Counted from the first letter of the stretch, positions 27,945 through 39,023 are shown. The stretch: 41,164 nucleotides of DNA from Pavlovales sp. CCMP2436 (GCA_026770615.1 MU631335.1:204383-245546), one strand, 5' to 3'. The notes: generated from the letters alone by a model not told the origin. Numbers and translations: made by a program.

Positions 27945-30900
27945 CCCAGGCGGTCCACCCGTCGGGGCATTTACCGAAGAAGCCGTCCCTTCCCTTGAGT
28001 TCGTTCGTGCTCCGCTTGCACGTTGTGTTCTGCTGCCCACGGCTCTGCGTTCTGCGGCACTGCTCCCCAGATGGCGTGGTACCGCTCGGACAAGAGCATG
28101 TACCGCAGCGCTGAAGCCCTTGACCAAAGTAGTTCTTACCAGAGATGCACTTGGAACAGAACGCACCGCATGCCTGTCCGTCGGCTATGCGCTCGGTGCC
28201 ACATCGACTGCCCCCCACCGACCAGGCAGTTCCTTTATTTTGGCACTTGTCATTGCACGAAGTACCGAGCACGCAGCTCTGCCCGTCTGCCAGCAACGGC
28301 TCCTTGCCGCACTTGTAGACGCCCGTAGACCACATCGTGGCCGTGTTTCTGCAGAAATTGCACTCCGAGCCGAACGCGCATACCGTGCCGTCGGCTTTGT
28401 CGCGCGGCTCGGTGCCGCACCGGTAGCTGCCGTTGGACCAGGTGCTGGGCGTGTTCTTGCACGTCTTGCACGTAGAACCAGCTCCGCATTCAACGCCATC
28501 CGCTGTGGTTTTGGGCTCGAGCCCGCACCGAAAGCCCCCCATCGACCAATCCGTCGGGTCATTTTTGCAGCTGCCACATGTGCTGCCCAGGTCGCACGCG
28601 ACGCCGTCGCCCAGATTGCCAGCGTTTGCCCGCCCGCACTTGGCCACGACCTCGGCAGTCCGCCACGTTGCCACGTTCACACAGCGGTTGCACGTGGTAC
28701 CCAGATTGCACGTGGTTCCGTCAGGCATGTCCTTCACCAGCTGCGAGGGGCAGACGAAGACGCCTGGTGAGATCTCAGTCTTGAGCGTGCACTTGCCCTC
28801 GCAGCAGCCCACGCCCCGGCCGGTGCACACCACGTCGGTGGTGCAGGGCGCGCCGACTGCGGAGGAACTTGGCGCTGTGTTCGGGCACCACCACAACCCA
28901 TCAGCCGACTTGAACGCGCGTGCGCACACTTTGTTGCAGCACATCGTGCGCAGGGTGCTGTCCGTATGCGCGGCGCAGTAGTCATTCCCGATACATGCGC
29001 CACCTACGAGGACCGAGCCACTCGCAACGGGCTCTCCGCAGTGGTACGAGCCGTCGGCCCAGCGCGTCGCGGGGTTCGAGCACTGCTTGCACGTCGTGCC
29101 TGGGCCGCACACCGTGCCGTCCGTCCAGCCAGGCTCGATGCCGCAGGGCGTGAAGCCCTTGGAGACCCACTGCGCCCACTTGCCCGAAGCACAGCGCTCA
29201 CAGCTGCTCGCTTGGGCGCAAAGCTCTCCGTCCGCGATGGGCGCACCCTGCAATTTGGGGTTTGCCGCATCAAAGGGGCAGTAGCTCACTGGCAGCGAGC
29301 CGCTCGTCCAGAAGAGCGGCTGGCATGTGCGCGGCACCTTGGACTGCTCAACGGTCACTGCGGCTAGCGCGATACTCGATACGCCCCAGGTAAAGACCGA
29401 GCTGGCGATCACGCCCGCACCTATGAGCATCGTGTCTCGGATTTTGATGCCGTCCTTCAGCGTCTTTGGGCAGCACGAGACGCGCGTGGCCTGCGGGTTC
29501 CCGTGACCTAAGCACTCGGTGAGCACCTTGCACGCCTCTCCTGGTTTTTTTGAATTTGTGTTCTTAGGGTCCAGCAGCGAGTCGAGCACCTTGATCAGGG
29601 ACTCGGCTGAGCCCACGACTGCGCGCGTGAGATTTGTACCGAAGACCATCTCTGCCCACCCCTGCCCGTCGCGCAGTTTGCAATCGAGCGCGCCGAACTG
29701 ATTGGTGAAAGACCCCAGGCCCGCGCGGTCGCAGTACTCCTTTGTATAGATGCAGGTGGAGCGGTTCATGTCGTAGCGCACACCGAAATCCTTGGGGTCC
29801 AGGTCATCGCGCTTCCAGTTGGGGTCTGAATTCTCGGGCTTTATGGGAACACCCATCTTATCCCCAATAACCGGACCGATGTCCTCGATGCCGCCTGATT
29901 TTGTGTCCTCGCAGAGCGCGCGTAGAATCTCGTTGACGGTGATCAGGCAGAGCGGCGTGGGAATGGTTTTGTCCACGAGTCGATCGAGGTATGTCCTCCA
30001 CGTTTTTGAACAGGTTCTTCTGACCCGGGAAGGGCGGGATGTCCGATACGCCCTCCGCGTCTATGAACTTGTCCTCGTACTTCCAGGTGCCGAGGGCGGC
30101 CGCCCGGTAGTCGCGCGTAATGACTGCGAGCGGGGCGTCGGGTGTTTTGCGCGCTGCGTTGGCCTTGTCACGCCCCTTCTCGGTGAGCGTGATAGCGTAC
30201 GGCATCTCGGGTACGCCTACGAACCATGTGTGCCGACGACGGTCGAAGATGGCGATTAGGTCGGCTGAAGCGGGCGAGATGCTGCGGACCACCGCGAGGA
30301 AGTGCGCGTCCCGCACGGAGAGCGGCACGAGCTGCAGGAGCGCATCAGTAAAGTTACTGGACACGCAGCGGTTGTCATCGCCAAAGACGCACCCACCTGA
30401 CGTATCTGCGTCGCATGCCTCCTTGGTGGTGTACGCGGTGCACGCGTCCGTGGACTGCGCACCGCACATGCCAGGCTTTTCGATTGCGCCGGCCAGCGCG
30501 GCATCGACGATCTCCAGGTAGCGCGCGTTCATGTTCTTTTCGCACCAGGCGATGCTGTTCACCTGCTCGGTGAAGATCGCAGCGCTCGCCACGGTCGACT
30601 GCGCACCGTCCGCGGTGGTTGCCGCTTCCGAGAGCAGGTCGTAAAATGGGTAGAGAAAGGGAGGTCCCGCCTGGACCGCCGACATTTTGGTGATGAACAT
30701 GTACTCGAGCTGGTCGCGAGTGGCCTTGAAGGCGACGTTGCTCCCAAACTGATTGCAGCCATTTGGATCGTAAATGTCTATGAGCAAGTTGACGGCATCG
30801 GCCGCGGCAAGCACCCATCCCGCCGGTCCAAGCGTGGACTTTGACGCGAGCATCGTGCCCTTTGTAGTTGTCTTCGCAGCGACCTTGATCGCGGCCTTCT

Positions 30901-31480
30901 CGGTCGTCTTCACGCCTATTTTAAGCGCCACCTTCTCCGCGGCAGTACCCACCGCATCGCCGGCGGTTTCGCCCACGGCGAGCTTCATCGCCTTCTTCTT
31001 GGCGTTTGCATCCAGCTTCTTGGCAATGGTGCTCGTGATGATCCCAGTCACACCCGCAAAGAGCAATTCAAAGCCTACATTCGCGACGAGGGCCTTGGGA
31101 AGTCCGGTTGCCTCCTGGATTCGGTCCGCATTGCCACCAGGGGCGATAAGACAGCAATACCCTTCCGCACACGTCCGCAGCGTTGCTACGTAGCCATCGG
31201 GGCATGCACCGTTCACATCCTTGACTGCGCAATCGAGGCCATAGTTGATCACATCCAGCGTCACCGTGCCGTATGCCGCACCCTCGGGCGAGGTGCGCAA
31301 CTCGCTAAGCAAGGGCTGTCCGTTTGCTGCTAAAATCGCATCGGTCTGGGCATTGCTTGATTTGACACTCACGGCTATGATTGGAGCCGGTCGGGGGGTG
31401 CGGTAAGTGAACCACGCGAGTACAAGCAGTAAAGTAAGACCTAGAACTGCCGCGACGATAAAGACGATATACAGCTCCAT
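27808..31480 (-). CDS. Large N-anchored, Cys-rich repeat membrane protein, about 1200 residues after one shift
   Basis: The start at 31480 gives MELYIVFIVAAVLGLTLLLV, a signal anchor with a short lumenal or virion side; an ATG seven codons upstream is also possible. An Ala/Lys-rich region with further hydrophobic segments precedes a frameshift at A5 near 30005. One A fewer gives NLFKTWRTYLDRLVDKT and continuity with the downstream frame. The second half has about ten Cys-rich repeats of the type DGTVCGPGTTCKQC...W.DGSYHCG, about 40 residues each. The frame meets TGA at 27892 (1195 residues), but copy A of the duplicated tail has TGG there, and both copies continue NRGPSNCSSGYSP to a TAA (1223 residues). 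It is probably a surface or virion-envelope protein. No named family recognised. Confidence 0.6.
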
Positions 31481-31644
31481 CTTCTCTCCTCTATCTGTCA
31501 CTGAGATTTATTCAATGCATCAGATGCGTCCTCGCGAGCAATATTCCGATGAGGAAAAGATGCGTTGCCCTTTTTAAATTACAAGCTAAAATTGCGGGAT
31601 CCAGCGGGCGCGAGACAAAATACAGCACGAATTCGATCGATTCA

Positions 31645-32554
31645 ATGCATAAACTCAGCCTCGATGATCTGAGCTGCATCGCACTCAAGCTCGCACCTGC
31701 AGATCTGTTTAGCATTTCACTCACTTGCTCATCCTTTCGGGCGGCTTTGAATGAAACGCTGAGCAAGCACACGCTCGCGACGCTTCGCCAGGCCCCGGTC
31801 GCGCGCCCCGGTGCAGTGTGCGCGGTGGGCGTCATGCGCATTTGCATCACGCATGGCCTCCTCGATGGCCTCCAGTGGATTCAACCCTGGCTTGCATCGT
31901 CGTTGCGATACTGGTATGATGCGTGCTTCTGGGCAGCAGCCAGCGGCCACCTCGTCTCACTGCAATGGGCATGCGAGGCAGGCTTCTCAATGAGCCCGCG
32001 CACGTGCTCGACTGCGGCCATGCACGGTCATCTTCATGTGATCCAATGGGCACGCGCCCACGGCTGCGACTGGTCTGACGTTACCGTTTTGCGTGCCGCA
32101 GAGCACGGGCATTTGCACGTGCTCGAGTGGGCGGTCGCGAACGGCTGCGCATTTCACGAATGCACGTGCGCGATAGCTGCCCGGGACGGGCACTTGCCCG
32201 TGTTACAGTGGGCGCGATCGCAGGATTGCGCCTGGAACGCGACGACCTCGTTCCGCTACGGGCACCTCGCCGCGCTGCAGTGGGCGCACGCGCACGGCTG
32301 CATGTGGCACGGTGATGCGTGCCATGCGGCATTTCGGAACGGGCACTTGGCGCATATTGCGCTGGGCACTCGAGAATGACGCCCCGTGGACATGGCTGCA
32401 GTCCATGGACCAGGTGCACTACCTTCTCACCACGCTGCCCGTCGCCGAGCGCCCTGGTATGCTTGCGTGCTTGCGCGAATCGAGACGTTTTGCGTTTATC
32501 ACGCAGACACCGGTCAGTTTGCGCTTTCTTCTCTTTCCGTTAACCATTTTTTAA
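31645..32554 (+). CDS. F-box plus ankyrin-like repeat protein, 302 residues after one shift
   Basis: The start at 31645 (MHKLSLDDLSCIALKLAPAD) opens an F-box-like helix set. At least five repeats of about 26 residues follow, of the type GHLHVLEWAVANGCAF and GHLPVLQWARSQDCAW. This divergent ankyrin pattern is abundant in giant viruses and some protists. The frame changes near 32350; one base fewer restores GHLA-ILRWALENDAPWTW and a C-terminal domain to TAA 32552. F-box proteins recruit substrates to SCF ubiquitin ligases, and viral ones often redirect host turnover. The target is unknown. It is divergent from the Cys-rich membrane gene with a 164-base spacer, and could be viral or host. Confidence 0.65.
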
Positions 32555-32786
32555 ATCTCTAAAAATACGGGCCAGCAGATCAAAGAGGGAGAAGCAAAAG
32601 ACGATGCGGCGCGCATATGCGTTTCACTGTAAATTCGTTCCCTTTTGAGCGGGCAGCTTTACCGTGCACTCATCTTTTATGATCGTAGTTTTAACCCGTA
32701 AACACCGGATTCTGCTCATATGCGATCGACGCCAAATAGCTACTGATGGCAAGACACGATCAAGCGTGGGCCCTCGGCGTCCTTTC
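32555..32786. other. Spacer, no gene seen
   Basis: AT-rich at its left, then mixed. It lies between the convergent ends of the F-box gene and the 33-residue-repeat gene. No hairpin terminator or RNA gene was noticed. Confidence 0.4.
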
Positions 32787-33480
32787 TCATATCAGGTCGA
32801 GCTTTTTGCCTTCGTTTTTCTTCAGGAATGTCTTCAGTGCCTGAGGCGAACAATTGAGCTCCTCGGTGAAGAGCACAACGATACGAGCCTCGAACGCTGC
32901 ATTCGCAACGCGCACGACGAACGAATCCCTCGAAAAAATCGATACGAAGCATGAGCCCTCCAAATCATTGTGGTTGCGGAGCAGCTCAAACCAGCGCTCG
33001 AGCGCCTCCTCAAAGGCAGGCACGCCCAGCCGAGATGCGACGCTGCCGCACATGAAGGTGACGAAGGCCGAGCGATCGAGCTTCGCGTACCACTTCTCGA
33101 GCGCCTCCTCAAAGGCAGGCACGCCCAGCCGCGATGCGACGCTACCGCGCATGAAGCTGACGAACGCCGAGCGGTCGAGCTTCGCGTACCACTTCTCGAG
33201 CGCCTCCTCAAAGGCAGGCACGCCCAGCCGAGATGCGACGCTGCTGCACATGAAGCTGACGAAGGCCGAGCGGTCGAGTTCGAGTTTTGTGTACCACTTC
33301 TCGAGCGCCTCCTCAAAGGCAGGCACGCCCAGCCGAGATGCGACGCTGTCGCAAATGAAGGTGACGAACTTTTCCCCGAGATTCATGTACCACTTCTCGA
33401 GCGCCTCCTCAAAGGCAGGCACGCCCAGCCGAGATGCGACGCTGTTGCACATGAAGCTGACGAATTTCTTTTCCCCGAGC
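32787..33480 (-). CDS. Tandem 33-residue repeat protein, 5' end replaced or unclear
   Basis: Five repeats with core SVASRLGVPAFEEALEKWY, linked by KLDRSAFVSFMC-type text, start at 32997, 33096, 33195, 33300 and 33396 (plus coordinates). Spacings of 99, 99, 105 and 96 bases are all multiples of three, so selection for frame is evident. A non-repeat C-terminus ends KNEGKKLDLI at 32787. Upstream of about 33480 the frame runs into a 200-base inverted repeat that also occurs at 35073-35266, so the original start is not visible. Function unknown; the repeats look helical and may be a protein-binding solenoid. A relative ends at 17289, beside the gap. Confidence 0.55.
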
Positions 33481-33498
33481 CCGTTAGCACGGCGCCCT

Positions 33499-33694
33499 CG
33501 GGGACGCCACGCTTGGCCATGTTCAGCGCCCCCCTCACGGCGGGCCGGAGGCACTCTGCCCGCTCTCTCTTAGTGGGCCGGCGCCGCGCGGCCGCCAGCC
33601 TACGCGCGCTCCGGCGAGGCAAAAGGCGAGCGGCAAGCGGTGCTGCCGCGGCCTGAGCTGGTGCGGCCAGCTGCTCGGTGCCGATGGGGCAGTG
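33499..33694. repeat. Inverted repeat, left arm (about 195 bases)
   Basis: GC-rich sequence whose reverse complement recurs at 35073-35266 with few differences. The arms are about 1.4 kb apart. The left arm abuts the repeat-protein gene and replaces its 5' end. It is probably a mobile-element terminus or a dispersed host repeat. Confidence 0.8.
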
Positions 33695-35072
33695 CTTGGA
33701 TGCACATATCCTGTGCATCGGATGGTGTCGAGGATCAGGTCGCAGGCGAGCGGCCGTCGCCGCGTCCGCGCTCCCTCCAGCACCGCCGAGATGCACCCGT
33801 GACGCGACGGAGCCTGGGGCTCCATATCCCCAGAAGGACGGCCGCGACCGCTACGACGGCCCCGGCCTCGACCCGGTGCGTCCCTCATGGTTCGACATGC
33901 TGCTCCACGCGCTAGACCTGTCGTCAAGATATAAGCATTTGGCGATCTCGCCGCTTCCACCCGCCACGGTCGGCGCTCGACGGGCCCTACTTGCTGCCGC
34001 GCATCTTTGAGCGTTCATCTCCGGGACCCACGGCCACCAATGGCCAACCCGTTGAAAGGCCTTCACCCTTCTTAGCCACCTACGCTGACGTGCTTTCTGT
34101 TCGACCTGCACTGAGCCGGTCCCTGGCGACGGGCTGGCTGCTTGCCTGGCTTCCGCGCCCCAGCTGAGCACTTGCCAGGCGGCAAAGTGGTTTGAGCCCC
34201 AGCAAGACCGACCCGTGGAAATGCCTTCACCCTTCCAGGCCGCCTACGCCGACCTGCTTCCAGTCCGATCTGCACAAAGCCGGTTCCTGGCGACGGGCAG
34301 CTCGCATCAGCAGAGCGCTTGTTCGGCTGCAGCCTGCAGCCAACTTCAAGTTCAAGAACTGCCAATTTTTAGTTAATTACTATTTATTTTTAATAGCCAT
34401 CTGAGAACCTACTATTTAATTTTAATAGCCATCTGAGAACCTGTGTAGACTCGCGTGCTCGTAATTGACTAATTAGTGTCCATCGCACCCACACGTGCCA
34501 GTACGCTCAGCTAACATTCTACGTTCACCTAGATTCGCCCGTGGATGGCGGGTCCTGGTCCCGGTAGCCAACACGTAACATCCGTGATCAAAACATTAAA
34601 AAATCGCCGGTAGCGTTCTGCGGCGGTCAAGGACGTGGCCTCGCCTGAGCGCGGAGCTTGCCAATATCGGTCTCCTGCTGCTTCTTGCCGCGCCGCGCCG
34701 CGATGCCGGTGTCGAGGCCGGCATGCTGCTCCGGCGTGAGCTGGTTTCTGAGCCTGGAGGAGACCACTTCAACTTGATCTCGCCGTGGGCGCGTGTGGGA
34801 GCCCGTCCATCTTTCTGTGGAAGCCTGTAGGGAAGGAGAGGATAGAGCGTCAGTTGTCGCGGCATGATGGCAAGGAGGGGGAAGGGAGGGGGGGTAGGAG
34901 GGGGGCGGGGGGGAGCGCAATTCCGACGCACCCGTAGACCGCCCTCCCGATATCGGCAAGCCAGTGATTGGTGTCGCTTGTCTCCATTGCCGATGAGCGT
35001 CGCGGCGTAGGCCAACGAGACAAAGAGATGGCAGAGTGCGGAGCCCCACCGCTTGGGTTACCTCGTCCAATC
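33695..35072. other. Region between the inverted arms, no confident gene
   Basis: It holds a diverged direct repeat of about 90 bases (34051-34143 and 34216-34306, sharing CCTTCACCCTTC and CTGGCGACGGGC) and a tandem repeat of about 32 bases at 34379-34441 containing TAGCCATCTGAGAACCT twice. A plus frame near 33840-34010 (DMLLHALDLSSRYKHLAIS) looks faintly protein-like but has no start or family. GC-rich and pyrimidine-rich patches fill the rest. Confidence 0.5.
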
Positions 35073-35266
35073 ACTGCCCCATCGGCACCGAGCAGCTGGC
35101 CGCACCAGCTCAGGCCACGGCAGCACCGCTTGCTGCTCGCCTTCTGCCTCGCCGGAGCGCGCGTAGGCTGGCGGCCGCGCGGCGCCGGCCCACCGAGAGA
35201 GAGCGGGCAGAGTGCCTCCGGCCCGCCGTGATGGGGGCGCTGAACATGGCCAAGCGTGGCGTCCCC
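35073..35266. repeat. Inverted repeat, right arm
   Basis: Partner of 33499-33694. The frame across it encodes Arg/Ala-rich text typical of GC-rich non-coding DNA. It is followed by AT-rich sequence without genes to about 35.8 kb. Confidence 0.8.
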
Positions 35267-35883
35267 GGCGAGATTTGAGCTCCGTAATTTAATGCCCGGT
35301 GTCAATTCACTCCAGGAATTTGCACCTTAATATTTGCCCCGAAGATTCGCTAGTTCGTTTGGCGAATATTCGTTCGGCAAGAATTTTGTGCCTGCTGTAA
35401 CGAATAAAAAAAGTTCATATGTGTACCTCAAATGCGTTTCTAGGCGTGGTTGGTTGGATATCTAACAAATTACATATGAAAGACCGATTTTTGAGCAAAC
35501 TGTGACGCAACTTCGGTCGCGTAGAACGTAGGGACGTGCTGGTAGCTTTGACGTGTACTCAGTGTAGTGATATGTGACAAGTGTAGTGCTCTACGGGCCA
35601 TGGCATCACACAGCCTAACTAGATGCCTTAAGTTCCTATGTGCTGGTACAATCCTGATTATTGATTTATTCAGTTTTAAACGTTTTAAAAAAGGTTTTAG
35701 TTAGAGCAAAGTTAGAACAATTGATTGTTTGAATGTGAGACGAATATTTGGCAAATTTGGCAAATTTGGCAAATTCGTTCGGCGCGGGTAATGTTCGGCG
35801 AATATGTAGATCCCTGATTTACTCACAAAGTTCCAGCACCCACGACTTCCAGGTCCGTTCTCCGCTCGCTGCTCCTGTTCGAC
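35267..35883. other. AT-rich non-coding stretch with short repeats
   Basis: No gene seen. It has several GGCGAATATT/TTCGTTCGGC words around 35340-35400 and again at 35735-35810, plus a tandem GGCAAATTT at 35755-35775. These look like the worn ends of a small element. Confidence 0.45.
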
Positions 35884-36200
35884 ATGGTCTTCGTCCTCAT
35901 CCCCGCCGCCCTCTCGTGCAGCCTCGTCGCGCTCCGCCGGTCTGGCACGCTCGGCAACGCGCTCTTCTTCTGCGTCAGCGTCTTCGCCGCCTCCGCCACC
36001 GTCGCTGCCCTCACCTACGAGTCGCAGTCCACCGTCACCGAGCTTCAGCCGGCGGCGCCGGCGGCCCCGCAGAAGAAGGAGCTGATCAGGAGGCACTCGT
36101 CGTTGCTCGAGCCCGAGAACGAGCACGCACTGGTGCGCGCCACCCCCGCCGCGCCAAGCTCGCGAGAAGCGCGTGCGCCCACCAGCCCGCGAGCACCAGC
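35884..36200 (+). CDS. Possible small membrane protein, two hydrophobic helices
   Basis: From ATG 35884 the frame gives MVFVLIPAALSCSLVALRRS and NALFFCVSVFAASATVAAL, two likely membrane helices, then a charged region (KKELIRRHSSLLEPENEHAL). After about residue 82 a GTGCGC resembles the donor of the FN3 gene introns, and the downstream open frame (to 36546) becomes low-complexity and Arg/Ser-rich. So this may be a first exon. The family is unknown and the end coordinate is approximate. Confidence 0.3.
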
Positions 36201-36596
36201 GTTATCATTCCAGCTGTCCACCGCTGTCTTTGGTCCGCGCAGACGACCCGCCGCTCGCACCCCAACAAGCGGCAGCCCGGCGTCGCGGCGTAATGGGACT
36301 GCGCGGAGATCCAGTTCACAAAGTCCTCGAGGTCTTGATTTTCGGGGTGGACACAGCGCCATTTTTGTATTCATTCATAATCGCGCCTCCGCGGCTTCAG
36401 CACACAGTCGACTGATCAGAACAGACCAACATTCGTATCTCATACATTACTCATGGTATCAATATGACGTATCTCGTGGGAGCAACATTATTGTGGCACG
36501 CACCTGTACGCGCACGGTTGCGTCGTGTCGCTATGTAGTAGTGTAGTAGTAGCGTTTAGATTATTATACCCGCCAGCCGTCGGGACCATCGTCGAG

Positions 36597-37193
36597 ATGA
36601 AGTCGGTCCACTTCGGCCTGATGCACTACAACGCGGTCGCGCCGACGCGCGGCCACGCGATGGAGAACCACTCGGGCAAGCTCGACGCTGAGCGCAGGAG
36701 GCAGCTCCAGCAGACCGACCGCGAGGTTTTCCGCACGCACGAGGGCCAGGTGGGACCAATGGAGCAGCGCCTCAATGACTTCCCCCCCGTCATCGGCATA
36801 GCGAGCGGCGCCTTCGGGGAGCAGTCGAAGAGCCTCGACAATCTTTTCAAGAACTTCGCTAGCATGGGTGCAGAGACGTGGATGGGCAAGCTCAGCGCGC
36901 CGACGCCAATGCAGGCGCGCAACACGCTTCTCGGGCTCATGCGCAAGGAGCTCGGTGTGATCGTGGCGCGCAGCCACGCCAGGCTCATCCTTGCCCGCGC
37001 GCGCTCACTGCACACGCAGACCGTGCGCGCGGCCGCTGGTGCCCGGGGTGCACCTTGGTTCCAGCGCACTGGCCGCTCGGCAAACGGGCCCGAGGACGCC
37101 CCTGCGCACGCGGACGGCGCGTACCGTGAGGACAACTGGCGCAGCCACAATGCCGACTGGGGCGCACGCCTCGGCCGCGGTGGCCGCGGCTGA
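36597..37193 (+). pseudogene. C-terminal fragment of an RT-linked restriction-like endonuclease, copy 1
   Basis: It starts inside the domain: IVEMKSVHFGLMHYN, where E-x-K fits the last catalytic residues of a PD-(D/E)XK fold. It continues through VIGIASGAFGEQSKSLDNL and ARSHARLILARARSL. The same order occurs in the minus-strand copy at 39536-40060 (IEVRTIAF, then IVIGAFGEVSADTHSL, then ARGHAQLLLARLSAL). The 5' part, with the PD half of the site and any RT, is absent. The ATG at 36597 is just the Met of EMK and not a true start. The 3' end is joined to the foldback element at 37170. Confidence 0.45.
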
Positions 37194-38390
37194 GATTTAA
37201 TCCCACCAAGGATCCAATTTAGACATTTGAGGATCCGACCCGAAGCAGGATCCAAAATTTGACATCTGAGGATCCGATCCGAAGCAGGATCCAATACTAG
37301 ACATCTGAAGATCAGACCCGAAGCAGGACTCCGCGCATGCCCGCTGAGGATCCGACCCTCGAGAGGATCCAAACACTAGCCATCTGAGGATCCGACCCGA
37401 AGAACGGGTACAAAAACAACGCCCACGGATCCGCTTCTCAATAACGCTTTGACGCGAAGAAATATTCAGCGCGCTTGGTCGAAGGAAGTGTCCGGCACAG
37501 GAGCGGATCCAAAAATAGCGCATCGTGGCAGGAAACGAAACAGCGCCGACGACAGCGTGCGCTCGAGCGCGAGCGATGATTTGTGAAGTAAAGCGATGCC
37601 GCCCGCGCTTGCCTCCGCCAGCGGCTTGGTGCACTTCTCGTAGTCGGACATCAGTGCCGGGTGCGCAGCGCTAGTGCCGACGGCGGCCTGGCTTGCGCCG
37701 GCGGAGGCCTGGCTCGCGCCGGCGGTAGCTGCACCGCTCGGGCCGGACATCCCGGCAGGCAGGAAAGGGAAAGGCGCCGGCGCCCCCTTAGGCATCGCGC
37801 GGGCCTCCCGCGCGTTCTGCAGTGTCATCAGCCCGATCGCCCTACCAGCGAGGAGGTTCCTGCAGACGCGCAGCCTGAAACGCAGCATGGCGTCTCCACG
37901 GCGCTCGCGCTCGAGCGCACGCTGTTGTCGGCGCAGTTTCGGTTCCTGCCACGACGCTGCGCTATTTTCGGATCCGCCCCTGTGCCGGACACTTCCCTCG
38001 GCCAAGCGCGCTGGATATTTCTTCGCGTCAAAGCGTTATTGAGAAAGGGATCCGTGGGCGTTGTTTTTGTGCCCGTTCTTCGGGTCGGATCCTCAGATGG
38101 CTAGTGTTTGGATCCTCAGCGGGCATGCGCGGAGTCCTGCTTCGGGTCGAATCCTCAGATGTCTATATATTTATGATAGGGATTCAGATGTCTATATATA
38201 TAGCGGCTCAGCAGTCTAGTATTGGATCATGCTTCGGATTGGATCCTCAGATGTCAAGTTTTGGATCCTGCTTCGGGTCGGATCCTCAAATGTCAAGTTT
38301 TGGATCCTGCTTCGGGTCGGATCCTCAGATGTCTAAATTGGATCTTTGGGGGATTAAATCTCCGCGGCTGCTGCGGCGGCCGCGGCGGCT
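37170..38390. repeat. Foldback element with about 0.4-kb inverted arms and a 39-base minisatellite
   Basis: Left arm about 37170-37575 and right arm about 37915-38390 are inverted copies. The outer ends share GGATTAAATCTC and the inner ends GCTCGAGCGC. Each arm carries several units of about 39 bases built on GGATCCGACCCGAAGCAGGA, so GGATCC recurs at short intervals. The arms have diverged mainly by unit number, with a TATATATTTATGATAGGG insert on the right. The middle (about 37580-37910) is unique. Confidence 0.75.
37580..37910 (-). other. Unique core of the foldback element, weak coding signal
   Basis: A minus frame reads NLLAGRAIGLMTLQNAREAR, an Ala-rich run, and SDYEKCTKPLAEASAGGIAL. It looks somewhat protein-like and continues into the left arm (ALERTLSSALFRFLP), but the frame ends in repeat sequence at 37466. 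It may derive from the element's own protein. No family recognised. Confidence 0.3.
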
Positions 38391-38645
38391 GCGGCGGACA
38401 GGGCACACGCACATAGATGGACGTGAGCGTTATGGGTGTGTGTGGGGGGGGGGGAGCCTGTGGCACCCGCTATGAGTTTACAATCGACCTCACCTACCAC
38501 CACCTCTATCACCACCATCTCTGCTGCCAGGACTAACGTCTGACGTCGACCAAGTCAATGACTGAACAACACCTGTTGAACCATGCTGAGCCGCTAATAT
38601 ATTTATCATAGGGATTCAAGCTGGCGTCTGACTGTTCTGAATGTT
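38391..38645. other. Spacer, no gene seen
   Basis: It contains a G10-type run near 38445 and CACCACCTC-type simple sequence near 38490-38520. A TATATTTATCATAGGGATTCAA near 38597 echoes the insert in the right arm of the foldback element. Confidence 0.4.
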
Positions 38646-38785
38646 GTGCTGGTCTGAGCACTGCGTCGCCCATTGCCTGCTGCGTGCCTTAGTCGGCTGC
38701 GCTGGCTTGGGCGCCACCGCGCGTGCCGATGGATCTCCGGTAGTGTGCCCGGGCAAGGGCGTTTAGGGAGATGATCAGCTGGTTG
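38646..38785. repeat. Direct repeat of the RLE element 3' end, copy 1
   Basis: About 140 bases almost identical to 39493-39632. The second copy is the 3' end of the minus-strand endonuclease gene, so this is a severed piece of another copy of that element in the same orientation. Confidence 0.8.
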
Positions 38786-39015
38786 TTATTATACTTAATC
38801 TTATAGAGCAGACTCTCGTAATAGATTAAGGTAAGATTTATGACTGTGGTCCGTGTCACTAAGATCCACTGTGACTTTGCAGCTAGCTAGTAGCTTTAGT
38901 CCTGTAGAGTCTAGAGAGGAATGACCGCGGACGGCACGGCGGTACACCGTGCATCTGTCTGACTATAATTGACTTATTTCTATATATGTGCAACACACGT
39001 ATTTGTGTTGTGCAT
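38786..39015. other. Spacer, no gene seen
   Basis: AT-rich with several TATATA-type words. No coding frame or repeat partner was noticed. Confidence 0.4.
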
Positions 39016-39023
39016 ACGTATGT

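Noticed and set aside
7628..31480. Full UGA=Trp genetic code in the virus-like block
   Set aside because: Several well-supported genes (hydroxylase, patatin, Mpo1) end in TGA near the expected length, and TGG is used freely. Only three exceptional TGAs exist.
7628..32554. Assignment to a named virus group
   Set aside because: No major capsid protein, polymerase, packaging ATPase or transcription factor was recognised. Fibre repeats, F-box/ankyrin and lipid genes are suggestive only.
32997..33460. CRISPR-like array
   Set aside because: Units are contiguous and coding, with spacings divisible by three. There are no unique spacers of constant length.
37200..38340. CRISPR-like or satellite array
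   Set aside because: The 39-base units are adjacent and arranged as inverted arms, with no spacers; a minisatellite foldback element fits better.
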